6,596 bases of DNA from an uncultured Pseudorhodobacter sp. (GCA_945952425.1 CAMFIX010000173.1:1-6596); one strand, 5' to 3'. Shown: positions 1-6,497, numbered from the stretch's first letter. The notes: generated by a model not told the origin, from the letters alone. A program made the numbers and translations.

Positions 1-226
1 GGGGATGCGCCCCCCGGATGAAGCTTTCGCTGCAGCAGGTGCATTCCAGCCCGTTGACCCAGATGACCGGGGTGCGCGGCTTGGTCTCCATCGCCTGGGC
101 GATCTGGGGCACGAAGCTTGGCCCCAGGCCCAGCGCGGATGCGGTCAAGGAACAGTATTTCATGAAGCTGCGCCGGGTGATCCCCTGTTTGCGCATGACC
201 TCGTAAAAGGTCTCGATCTCTGTCAT
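1..226 (-). CDS. hupS: Uptake [NiFe]-hydrogenase small subunit HupS, N-terminal 75 residues (partial at left edge)
   Basis: Electron-transferring small subunit of the membrane-bound, periplasm-facing H2 uptake hydrogenase; in the whole enzyme it carries three Fe-S clusters that pass electrons from the Ni-Fe site in HupL towards cytochrome b (HupC). Seen here: a long Tat signal with the twin-arginine motif TRRSFMKYC (residues 17-25), a hydrophobic stretch (about 26-45), probable cleavage near IAQA-ME (about 45/46), then the mature start VIWVNGLECTCCSESFIR (54-71). C62 and C65 are the first proximal-cluster ligands. C64 is the extra cysteine found in oxygen-tolerant group 1d enzymes, where standard enzymes have CTGC. 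The start is fixed by a strong Shine-Dalgarno sequence six bases upstream. The reading frame is open to the left edge, so more than three quarters of the protein, including the second extra cysteine, lies outside. It follows hypF by 167 bases and probably has its own promoter. Confidence 0.95.
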   Translation of the reverse strand, partial: MTEIETFYEVMRKQGITRRSFMKYCSLTASALGLGPSFVPQIAQAMETKPRTPVIWVNGLECTCCSESFIRGAHP

Positions 227-232
227 GGGTGG

Positions 233-240
233 CCTCCCCT
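233..240 (-). promoter_or_regulatory. Ribosome binding site of hupS
   Basis: AGGGGAGG on the minus strand, six bases before the hupS ATG. It is a near-perfect Shine-Dalgarno match, clearly stronger than the leaders of hypF and hupT, which have no recognisable one. This fits high expression of the structural hydrogenase genes compared with the sensor and maturation genes. Confidence 0.85.
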
Positions 241-299
241 TGGTGGTGTCCCATGGTGTGCCGAAAGGCCACCCTGCCGCCAACAGAAGCAAAGCGCGC

Positions 300-318
300 G
301 AATTTTCGCAGAAAATTC
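300..318. repeat. Perfect hyphenated palindrome upstream of hupS
   Basis: GAATTTTC-GCA-GAAAATTC: two 8-bp arms with a 3-bp spacer, 75-92 bases before the hupS start codon. It is the most A/T-rich short segment in the left half of the window. It could be an operator for a dimeric regulator or a bent-DNA element. As RNA it would form only a weak hairpin with a three-base loop and no U-run, so a terminator for hypF is unlikely. Confidence 0.6.
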
Positions 319-361
319 AGGCAGGTCATGGGGTTGAACGTCGATGCCGCACCCCGCCCCG

Positions 362-376
362 GCAAGCAGCTGACCA
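362..376 (-). promoter_or_regulatory. Weak sigma-54-like -24/-12 element before hupS
   Basis: Minus strand reads TGGTCAGCTGCTTGC, with GG and GC separated by exactly ten bases and a good TTGC at -12. The -24 half lacks the CAC that normally follows TGG. Transcription would begin near 350, leaving a leader of about 125 bases. R. capsulatus hupSL is reported to use the housekeeping sigma factor, so this may be chance. Confidence 0.2.
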
Positions 377-393
377 AAAGCCCGGCGACCTGG

Positions 394-2559
394 TCAGCCC
401 CTTTCCATCTGCGCCAGAGCCACCATGGCCTGCCCCAAAGCCAAGCCGCCATCGCCGCAAGGCGTCTCGCGATGCACCAACACCGGCACATCGCCCAGAT
501 GCCGGACCAGCGCCCGGTGCAGGACGGCGTTTTGCAGACAGCCCCCCGTCAGCGCGACGGCCTCGGCCCGCCCCTCGCGCACCAGCCGCCGCGCCAGGCC
601 CGAGAAGGCTGCCGCCAGCCCCTCATGGAAGCGCGCGGCGATCATCTCGGGCGCCACGCGGCCCAGGTCGCGCGCGATCTGGCGGAACATCGGCGCGGGG
701 TCCAGCCCGTCGAAAGCATAGCCCTCGACCTCGCCCACATCCCCGGCCAAGGCCTCCAGCCGCATGGCCGCCTCGCCCTCATAGCTCTGGGCGCCGATCC
801 CCAGGCACCCCGCCACCGCATCGAAGAGCCGCCCGGCGGAGGAGCCCATCGGCGCATTCACCCCCTTCGCCGCCATGGCCCGCAAAGTCGCCACCGGCCC
901 GCCGAACAGCCGCTCCGCCAAGGCGCTTTCCCCCGCCTGATCCAGCCGCATCAGCGCATTCCGCCAGGGCTCCCGCGCGGCCCGGTCGCCGCCGGGCAAG
1001 GGCGCCGGGGCGAGCCCCCCCACCCGCTCAAAGCCGCGATAGTCGCCCAAAAGCAGCTCGCCGCCCCAGATCGTCCCGTCCTGCCCCAGCCCCGTCCCGT
1101 CCAACACGATCCCGGCCACGCGGCCCCCCTGCCAGAGGTTCTCGGCCAGACAAGCGGCCAGATGCGCATGGTGGTGCTGGACGCGCACCACCGGCAGCCC
1201 CATCGCCTCGGCCGCCCGTGTCGAGGTGAAATCCGGGTGCAGATCGCAGGCGACGACCTGAGGACGAAGATCGAAAAGCGCGGTGTAATCGGCAATCGCC
1301 TTGTGGAACTCTGCCGCGTTCAGCACGCCATCGAGGTCGCCCAGGTGATGGCCCAGCAACGCCTGCCCGTTCTTGACCGCGCAGACCGCCCCCTTCATCT
1401 GGCCGCCCAGCGCCAGGGTCTGGCCCGGAAATGGCACGGGCAGCACCCCCGGCACCCTTCCCCGCCCCCGCCGCAGGACCATCCGGGGGCTCGCCCGCTC
1501 CACCCCGTCATCCAGCCGCCGGGCGATGTCGCGGTCATGGCAAAGGAAGCCATCGACGAACCCCGCCAGCTTCTCGCGCGCCTCGTCATTGCCGATCACC
1601 TGCGGCTCGCCCGAGAGATTGCCGGAGGTCATCACCAGCACCCCGCCGAACCCCGCCACCAGCAGGTGATGCAGCGGCGTCGCGGGCAGCATGACGCCCA
1701 AAGTCGCCATTCCCGGCGCCACGCCCTCGGGCAGAACCCGGCGCGAGGGCACCAGAACCACCGGCGCGGCCGGATCGGCCAGCAAGGCCTCGGCCCCGGT
1801 CAGATCCGCCACCTCGGCCAGCGCCGCAAGGCTCCCCATCAGCGCAAAGGGCTTGGCGGGCCGCCGCTTGCGCCCCCGCAACAGCGCCAAAGCCGCCGGA
1901 TTGCCCGCATCGCAGGCCAAATGAAACCCGCCGAGCCCCTTGACCGCCACCACGCCGCCCGCCCGCAAGACCTCCACCGCCCGGGCGATCGGATCGCCGC
2001 CGCCGGGCTCGAACCAGAGGCGCGGGCCGCAGTCGGGGCAGGCGATGGGTTGGGCGTGAAAGCGCCGATCCGAGGGGTCGCGATACTCGGCCGCGCAAGC
2101 CGCACAGAGTCCGAACCCCGCCATCGTGGTCTGGCCGCGGTCGTAGGGCAGCCCTCGAAGGATGGAAAACCGCGGCCCGCAATGGGTGCAGTTGGTGAAG
2201 GCATAGCCCTTGCGCCGTCCGTCGCCCTGCACCTCGGCGAGGCAAGCCGGACAGGTCGCCGCATCCGGCACCACCCGCGTCTCGGCCCCACGCCCCCGGC
2301 TTTCGGCGATCTCGAACCCCTCGGGCGCGGCACCGTCGAGGGGCGCCACTTCCACCCCATCCACCCGCGCCAGCGCCGGCGCCCGCGCCGACAGCGCCGC
2401 GACAAAGCCCTCGACCTCTCCCCAGACCTCGATCCCCACGCCCTCGGGATCGTTCCAGACCCGGCCCGTCAGCCCGAACTCGCGCGCCAAAGCCCAGACG
2501 AAGGGCCGGAACCCCACCCCCTGCACCTGCCCCCTGACCCTGATGCGATGACCCGTCAT
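394..2559 (-). CDS. hypF: Hydrogenase maturation carbamoyltransferase HypF
   Basis: Uses carbamoyl phosphate and ATP to place a carbamoyl group on the C-terminal cysteine of HypE, the first step to the CN ligands of the Ni-Fe centre; cytoplasmic. 721 residues, close to the usual about 750, with the full domain order: acylphosphatase-like domain (about 1-90, motif VRGQVQGVGFRPF at 8-20); paired zinc-finger region with C103/C106, C124/C127, C152/C155 and C174/C177 plus H168; YrdC-like domain (about 185-370, KPFALM at 236-241); Kae1/TobZ-like carbamoyltransferase domain (about 385-721) with the metal-binding HHHAH (462-466), LDGTG (486-490), TGGCLQNAVL (671-680) and DGGLALGQ (703-710). It looks intact. 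An ATG three codons upstream (2568) is equally possible; neither start has a clear Shine-Dalgarno sequence. It lies 62 bases after hupV, behind a G/C-rich hairpin, and ends 167 bases before hupS. It serves both the sensor and the uptake enzyme. Confidence 0.97.
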   Translation of the reverse strand: MTGHRIRVRGQVQGVGFRPFVWALAREFGLTGRVWNDPEGVGIEVWGEVEGFVAALSARAPALARVDGVEVAPLDGAAPEGFEIAESRGRGAETRVVPDAATCPACLAEVQGDGRRKGYAFTNCTHCGPRFSILRGLPYDRGQTTMAGFGLCAACAAEYRDPSDRRFHAQPIACPDCGPRLWFEPGGGDPIARAVEVLRAGGVVAVKGLGGFHLACDAGNPAALALLRGRKRRPAKPFALMGSLAALAEVADLTGAEALLADPAAPVVLVPSRRVLPEGVAPGMATLGVMLPATPLHHLLVAGFGGVLVMTSGNLSGEPQVIGNDEAREKLAGFVDGFLCHDRDIARRLDDGVERASPRMVLRRGRGRVPGVLPVPFPGQTLALGGQMKGAVCAVKNGQALLGHHLGDLDGVLNAAEFHKAIADYTALFDLRPQVVACDLHPDFTSTRAAEAMGLPVVRVQHHHAHLAACLAENLWQGGRVAGIVLDGTGLGQDGTIWGGELLLGDYRGFERVGGLAPAPLPGGDRAAREPWRNALMRLDQAGESALAERLFGGPVATLRAMAAKGVNAPMGSSAGRLFDAVAGCLGIGAQSYEGEAAMRLEALAGDVGEVEGYAFDGLDPAPMFRQIARDLGRVAPEMIAARFHEGLAAAFSGLARRLVREGRAEAVALTGGCLQNAVLHRALVRHLGDVPVLVHRETPCGDGGLALGQAMVALAQMERG

Positions 2560-2568
2560 GGCTTTCAT

Positions 2569-2621
2569 ACTTGCCCAAATATCCCGGGGGGGCCGGGGGG
2601 CGGGCCCCCCGGGGCCTCCGC
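2569..2621. repeat. G/C hairpin and Rhodobacterales-type intergenic element between hupV and hypF
   Basis: The gap holds CCGGGGGG-CGGG-CCCCCCGG (2593-2612), a perfect 8-bp stem with a four-base loop. An alternative pairing of nine bases uses the upstream CCCGGGGGG run (2583-2591) with 2605-2613. Next to it is a short A/T patch that reads ATATTTGGGCAAGTATGAAAG on the minus strand (split around 2561-2582). From memory, G/C hairpins followed by such an ATTTGGGCAAG-like stretch are common between genes of Rhodobacterales; I could not check this. There is no U-run, so it is more likely a partial terminator or an mRNA-stability element that lowers hypF relative to hupV than a full terminator. Confidence 0.6.
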
Positions 2622-4016
2622 CTAATGCACCGTGCAGACCATGCAGGGATCGAAGGACCGCACCACATGCTGCACCTCGACCCCGGCCCGGGCGCCGACC
2701 AGGGCCGCCTCCAGGGGCCCCGGCACCCCGCCCGCATCCCGGGGCGAGAAGTTCCAGGTCGTCGGCGCGATGATCTGGTAGTTCGCGATCCGCCCCTTCT
2801 CGATGCGCAACCAATGTCCCAGCGCCCCCCGCGCGGCCTCGACCAGCCCCGCACCCTGGCCCTGCGCGGGCATTTCGCCCCGCGCCATATAGGCCGCGCC
2901 CGGCACGATCCCCTCGACCAGCGCCTCCATGACAGGCTGGCTGCGGGCCAGCTCCAGAAGCCGCCCCGCCACGCGGCCCAAAACGCCCGACCCCGCCAAG
3001 GCCAGGCCCAAAGGGTGCCCGTCCACCACCATCCGCGCCAGCGCCCCCACCTCGACCGGGCGGCCCGAGAGCCTTGGCGCCTTGCACCAGGAATAGCCCT
3101 CGGCCATCGCGCCATCGGGCCGCGTCTCGCCGTCATAGGGATGGGCCGGGGCGCCCTCCATCCAGGCATGGCTGAGGTCTTCGGTGATGCGCGCGGGGTC
3201 CAGCGCCTCTGCCCCGCCCTCCCACAGCCCGGCCTTGAAGACCGGCCCCCCGGCGCGGGGATAGGCGCCAAAGCTCATATACCGCCCCGCCCCGCGCCCC
3301 AGGGCGCGCAGGTCCAGATCGGCGGCGATGCGCAAAAAGAGCCCGACATCGCCGCGCCCCCAGCCCATCAGCGCCTCGACCGTGGGCAGGGCCGCGAACT
3401 CCTCCAAAGGCCCGCCGAACAGCACGCCCTCCAGATAGCGGCGAAAGGCGCGGAGCGTGGCCTTCAGCCGCGCCTTTTCGCGCAGGCCCGGCGCGCGGGT
3501 CACGCCGCCGGGCTGGATCGCCAGCGTATGCGGCCATTTCCCGGCCAAAAGCCCCATGACATGCAAAAGCTCTGCCCGCGCGGCGATGGCCTGCCGCTGC
3601 GCGCTGCCCTCCATGGCGGTGAAACGCTCCACCGCCTGGGCGTGCCAGGGCCGGGCGACATAGTCGGGGCGGGCGAAGTCGGGCATGAAGAACAGGTGGA
3701 AATGCGTCAGGTGATCGGCCACGTTTTCCGCCGCATGGATCAGGGCCGCCATATCGGCGCCCTCGGGCGTGGGCTCCAGCCCCATGGCCGCGCCAAGCGC
3801 CCGGGCCGCCGCCACCGACTGGCTGATGCTGCAAATCCCGCAGATGCGCGGCATGATGACCAGGGCATCGCGGGGGTCGCGGCCCTGCAGCATCACCTCG
3901 AAGCCGCGGTAAAGCGGCGCATTGACCCGCGCCTCGGTGACCACCCCGCCCTCGACCTCCAGCGTGACCTCAAGGTCGCCCTCGACGCGGTTGAAGGGGC
4001 CGACGACCAGCTTCAT
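2622..4016 (-). CDS. hupV: Regulatory (H2-sensing) [NiFe]-hydrogenase large subunit HupV/HoxC
   Basis: Large subunit of the cytoplasmic H2 sensor HupUV (HoxBC); it holds the Ni-Fe(CN)2CO site that binds H2. 464 residues. N-terminal motif VVGPFNRVEGDLEV (4-17); first metal motif RICGICSISQ (57-66) with C59 and C62 and Gln66 where catalytic enzymes have His; second metal motif DPCMVCTVH (456-464) with C458 and C461. The protein stops exactly at His464, so it lacks the C-terminal peptide that a protease removes from ordinary large subunits; this is typical of sensors. I61 and F109 match the bulky Ile/Phe pair (48 residues apart) that narrows the gas channel in known sensors and keeps out oxygen. 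The ATG overlaps the hupU stop (ATGA) and is preceded by GAGG. An in-frame extension to 4283 is rejected because family homology begins at this ATG and it would run deep into hupU. Confidence 0.96.
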   Translation of the reverse strand: MKLVVGPFNRVEGDLEVTLEVEGGVVTEARVNAPLYRGFEVMLQGRDPRDALVIMPRICGICSISQSVAAARALGAAMGLEPTPEGADMAALIHAAENVADHLTHFHLFFMPDFARPDYVARPWHAQAVERFTAMEGSAQRQAIAARAELLHVMGLLAGKWPHTLAIQPGGVTRAPGLREKARLKATLRAFRRYLEGVLFGGPLEEFAALPTVEALMGWGRGDVGLFLRIAADLDLRALGRGAGRYMSFGAYPRAGGPVFKAGLWEGGAEALDPARITEDLSHAWMEGAPAHPYDGETRPDGAMAEGYSWCKAPRLSGRPVEVGALARMVVDGHPLGLALAGSGVLGRVAGRLLELARSQPVMEALVEGIVPGAAYMARGEMPAQGQGAGLVEAARGALGHWLRIEKGRIANYQIIAPTTWNFSPRDAGGVPGPLEAALVGARAGVEVQHVVRSFDPCMVCTVH

Positions 4017-4969
4017 TTCTTCCTCAAAGTCGGCGGCACCACCACCCGGTCGGCCCGCGCATTCTGGCCGATCCGGGCGGGCGTCGCGGCCTTGGACAGC
4101 GAGGCCAGCGCCATGAACCAGGCCTTGGGCATGTCGGTCGGCAGGCCCACCGGGATGCCCGCGATCTTGGGCGTCTCGACGAAGGCATGGGTCGGGTCTT
4201 CGAACCCCGGCGCGGTGCAAGAGATGCAGGGGTATCCGCCCCGCGTGCAGCTGCCCTCGCCGTTCCAGGGCCGGATGTTGCAATCGCCCACGGCCTGGGT
4301 GCCGATGCAGCCCAGGTTCTCCATCATGCAGCCGATCTCGGAGAGGGCGGTGGCCGAGGCCTTGTATTCATAGAACTCGTTCTTCGGACAGCCGTGATGG
4401 ACCAGGTGATCGGCATAGAACCGGGGGCGGCCGAGGCCATCGACCTCCACCGCCTCGCCCGCGGCCAGCAGGGAAAGCGTCTCCGTCACCCAGCCCGGAT
4501 GGGTCGGGCAGCCCGCGATATTCACCACCGGCTGCGGCACGACGCCCCCGGGCCGGGCGCCGTCATAGGCCAGCCCCACGGCATCGGTCGGGTTCCCCCC
4601 CGCCGCCGTCACCCCGCCATAGGCCGCGCAGGTGCCCACCGCCACCACATGGCGCGCCCGCGCCGCCAGACGCTGCACCCAGGCCATCATGGATTGCCCC
4701 GTCCCCGACAGCATCTGAAACCGCCCGGTGCCCCCGGGCCCCCGCGCCACCGCCCCCTCGACACAGAGGATGTCCAGGGGAATCCGCCCCTCCGCCGCAT
4801 CCTCCAGGATCGCCCGCGCCTCCTCGCCGGTTTCGACCGAGAGCGCGGGGTGCCACAACACCTTGATCCCGGCATCCGCCAGCATCTCCAGCGCGCCGGG
4901 GCTTTCGGCGCAAAGGAGCGACATGGTGCAGCCGCCGCAGCCCGCGGCCTGAAGCCAGATCAGGTTCAT
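4013..4969 (-). CDS. hupU: Regulatory (H2-sensing) [NiFe]-hydrogenase small subunit HupU/HoxB
   Basis: Fe-S subunit of the H2 sensor; it passes the redox or conformational signal from HupV to the kinase HupT. 318 residues. It begins directly with MNLIWLQAAGCGGCTMSLL, with no Tat signal, so it stays in the cytoplasm, unlike HupS. Proximal-cluster ligands are C11, C14, C114 (VGTCAAYGG) and C154 (IAGCPTHPGW). Distal-cluster region: H191/H192 with C194 (HHGCPKNEFYEY), C214 and C220. Medial cluster: C230, C241, C248 and C251 around NIRPWNGEGSC. The proximal motif is plain CGGC, without the extra cysteine seen in HupS. Start: ATG overlapping the hupT stop as ATGA, with GGAG five bases upstream. Length is slightly below other HoxB/HupU proteins because the N-terminus before the WLQ motif is short. 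Confidence 0.96.
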   Translation of the reverse strand: MNLIWLQAAGCGGCTMSLLCAESPGALEMLADAGIKVLWHPALSVETGEEARAILEDAAEGRIPLDILCVEGAVARGPGGTGRFQMLSGTGQSMMAWVQRLAARARHVVAVGTCAAYGGVTAAGGNPTDAVGLAYDGARPGGVVPQPVVNIAGCPTHPGWVTETLSLLAAGEAVEVDGLGRPRFYADHLVHHGCPKNEFYEYKASATALSEIGCMMENLGCIGTQAVGDCNIRPWNGEGSCTRGGYPCISCTAPGFEDPTHAFVETPKIAGIPVGLPTDMPKAWFMALASLSKAATPARIGQNARADRVVVPPTLRKK

Positions 4970-6234
4970 GGTGTCTCCAGAGGCAGGGCCAGGCGGAAGA
5001 CGGCGCCCTGCTGGCTATCCGCCAGCGTCAGGCTGCCACCATGTTCCTCGGCGATCTTGTGGCTGATGGACAGGCCGAGGCCCGTCCCCCGCCCCACCGG
5101 CTTGGTCGTGAAGAACGGATCGAAGATCGCGGCCCGCAAGGCCTCCGGCACCCCCGGCCCCTGATCCTCGACCGTCAGCACCGCCATCCCGCCCTCGGGC
5201 GCAAGGCCCATGCGGATCACGCCGGCCTCCATCGCATCCACCGCATTCTGCACCAGGTTCATCACCACCTGCTGCACATGGCCCGGCCGCCCCCGCACCA
5301 TCAGCGGCGCCAGATCGGCCTGCAACTCGACCGGCCGCTTCATCCCCCGCAAGACCCAGGAGGCCGCGATCCGCGCCACCTCGGCCAGGTCGAAGGCCAC
5401 GCTCTCCCCCGTCCCGTCCGACGAGAGCCGCCGCAGATCCTCGACGATGTCGCGCACCCGCTCGGCCCCGTCCTTGGCCCCCCGGATCGCCTCGCGCAGG
5501 TTCTGCACCTCGCGGTCCAGCTTCAGGCTGGCGCGCAGAGCGATCAACTCGTCGCGGCTGGCCCCCTCCTGCACCCGGGCGAAATAGGTCTCGAACTTGG
5601 TCGCATAGCGCTCCAGCGCATGGGCATTGGCATAGACAAAGCTGATCGGGTTGTTCAGCTCATGCGCGACGCCCGCCAGAAGGCGGCCCAGGCTCGCCAG
5701 CTTTTCGTTGCGCACCAGCTGCGCCTGCGCCTGCTTCAAGGCGTCATGGCTTTGCGACAGGTCGGCATAGGCCCGCCGCAGCGCGCCCAGAGGCCGCCCG
5801 GTCAGGACAAAGCCATCCACCCGGCCCATATCGTTCAGCCGGGGCGCGATGGACAGGTCCAAGGGCTCGCCCGAGGTCAGCCGCACCTCGACCGCATGGG
5901 TGCGGCGGCTGTCGCGCACCTTCTGCATCAGCGCCATCAAGAGGGCGCGGTCCTCCGGCGCAAAGGCCTCGGCCACCGCCCGCCCCCGCGCCTCCTGCCC
6001 CAGGCTGCGCGAGACCTCGGCCACCACGCCCTGCTTGTCCGCCACGATCAGGATGTCGCTGACCGAGCCCAGGATGGCCGTCAGGAAGGTCCGCATCTCC
6101 AGGAGTTCGGCATTCTGCCGCTCCAGCTGCTCCTGATAGCCGACGAGATCGGCATAGGTGCGGTCGACCGCCGACAGAACCTCGACCCAGGCGTCGTCGG
6201 TGAAAGGGGAGGGCGGGGGGAAGGGCTCGGCCAT
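4966..6234 (-). CDS. hupT: Soluble sensor histidine kinase HupT/HoxJ
   Basis: Kinase partner of HupUV; in R. capsulatus it phosphorylates the NtrC-type regulator HupR and so represses hupSL when H2 is absent. 422 residues with no membrane segments, fitting a cytoplasmic kinase that takes its signal from HupUV. Layout: N-terminal helix (about 13-50, probable coiled coil); PAS-like domain (about 50-145, LTAILGSVSDILIVAD); linker helix (150-178); HisKA domain with the H-box GVAHELNNPIS and phospho-acceptor H191; ATPase domain with the N-box NLVQNAVDAM (326-335), G1 DQGPGV (357-362), F-box FDPFFTTKP (371-379) and G2 GRGTGLGLSI (381-390). All catalytic motifs are intact. No receiver domain is attached, and the regulator gene is not in the window. 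The ATG at 6234 has no visible Shine-Dalgarno sequence, but a TAA four codons upstream excludes an earlier start. It is first in the leftward operon. Confidence 0.94.
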   Translation of the reverse strand: MAEPFPPPSPFTDDAWVEVLSAVDRTYADLVGYQEQLERQNAELLEMRTFLTAILGSVSDILIVADKQGVVAEVSRSLGQEARGRAVAEAFAPEDRALLMALMQKVRDSRRTHAVEVRLTSGEPLDLSIAPRLNDMGRVDGFVLTGRPLGALRRAYADLSQSHDALKQAQAQLVRNEKLASLGRLLAGVAHELNNPISFVYANAHALERYATKFETYFARVQEGASRDELIALRASLKLDREVQNLREAIRGAKDGAERVRDIVEDLRRLSSDGTGESVAFDLAEVARIAASWVLRGMKRPVELQADLAPLMVRGRPGHVQQVVMNLVQNAVDAMEAGVIRMGLAPEGGMAVLTVEDQGPGVPEALRAAIFDPFFTTKPVGRGTGLGLSISHKIAEEHGGSLTLADSQQGAVFRLALPLETP

Positions 6235-6271
6235 GGGGCGATGTTAGCGCCGGGGTGGGGCGGGGGCCAAG

Positions 6272-6455
6272 CGGATTTGCGGGGGGATCGGGCGATTCTG
6301 CCGGCGGATTGGAAGGGTGGCGACCAACCCATCCCAATAGTGGAAACCTGTCTTCCACCCATATTCCCCCACTGCCCGATTTTTCCCTTATCCCCCCGCC
6401 GCTTGGCGCATTCCTTGCCGAATCGCAAATCCCTCTGCCGCGGGCTGCAAATCCG
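6272..6455. repeat. Three copies of GCAAATCC
   Basis: The octamer GCAAATCC is present at 6425-6432 and 6447-6454 (plus strand, starts 22 bases apart, about two helical turns) and at 6273-6280 (minus strand). The outer two share a ninth base, G. A degenerate relative, CCAATCCG, is at 6305-6312 on the minus strand. Such repetition in 267 bases is unlikely by chance and suggests binding sites. The two plus-strand copies would flank or follow the predicted start site near 6430. Confidence 0.5.
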
Positions 6456-6464
6456 GTTTCCACT
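6339..6464. repeat. AGTGGAAACC inverted repeat pair plus internal half-palindrome
   Basis: AGTGGAAACC at 6339-6348 occurs again as its exact reverse complement GGTTTCCACT at 6455-6464. The left copy also forms a local palindrome GTGGAA-N7-TTCCAC (6340-6358). The left element lies about 70-90 bases upstream of the predicted start of the sigma-54 promoter, a usual place for an enhancer-binding activator; the right copy lies in the leader. A regulator-binding role is inference. Confidence 0.5.
6404..6418 (+). promoter_or_regulatory. Sigma-54 (RpoN) -24/-12 promoter for the rightward gene
   Basis: TGGCGC-ATTCC-TTGC against the consensus TGGCAC-N5-TTGC: one mismatch, with GG (6405-6406) and GC (6417-6418) exactly ten bases apart. 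Transcription would start near 6430, giving a leader of about 72 bases before the ATG at 6502. NtrC-family activators such as HupR/HoxA commonly drive hydrogenase genes, and in several bacteria they do so with RpoN, which makes the site plausible. The match alone does not prove use. Confidence 0.5.
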
Positions 6465-6491
6465 GGGGCCAAGAACCGGAAGGCGCGCGAC

Positions 6492-6497
6492 AGGAGG
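6492..6497 (+). promoter_or_regulatory. Ribosome binding site of the rightward gene
   Basis: AGGAGG four bases before the ATG at 6502. A perfect Shine-Dalgarno core at this distance supports a real start codon even though only a few codons of the gene are present. Confidence 0.75.

Larger units (their letters stand above)
227..393 (-). promoter_or_regulatory. hypF-hupS intergenic region, probable hupSL promoter region
   Basis: No gene is visible in these 167 bases. The stretch is locally richer in A/T (about 296-320) than the surrounding coding DNA. In R. capsulatus the hupSL promoter lies in this position and is activated by HupR (site TTG-N5-CAA) with IHF. Here the closest HupR-like match is TTG-N5-CGA at 334-344 (one mismatch). 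A perfect 8-bp hyphenated palindrome sits at 300-318. I cannot assign a convincing sigma-70 -35/-10 pair. A weak sigma-54-like element is at 362-376. The promoter role is inferred from position and family knowledge. Confidence 0.6.

Noticed and set aside
229..2625. Long plus-strand open frame (798 codons) opposite hypF
   Set aside because: It is the antisense of hypF. The product is low-complexity in Pro, Arg, His and Gln with no family motif, as expected from G+C-rich codon bias, while the minus strand gives a complete HypF.
2560..3087. Upstream in-frame extension of hypF to 3087
   Set aside because: It would overlap hupV by several hundred bases. HypF homology (VRGQVQGVGFRPF) begins eight residues after the ATG at 2559.
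2571..4373. Plus-strand open frame of 600 codons opposite hupV and part of hupU
   Set aside because: Antisense shadow: it crosses two real genes and their junction and has no recognisable domain.
6415..6428. FNR-like TTG-N8-CAA
   Set aside because: Only the outer TTG/CAA agree; the required AT/AT inner bases are CC and CG. The TTGC is better explained by the -12 element of the sigma-54 promoter.
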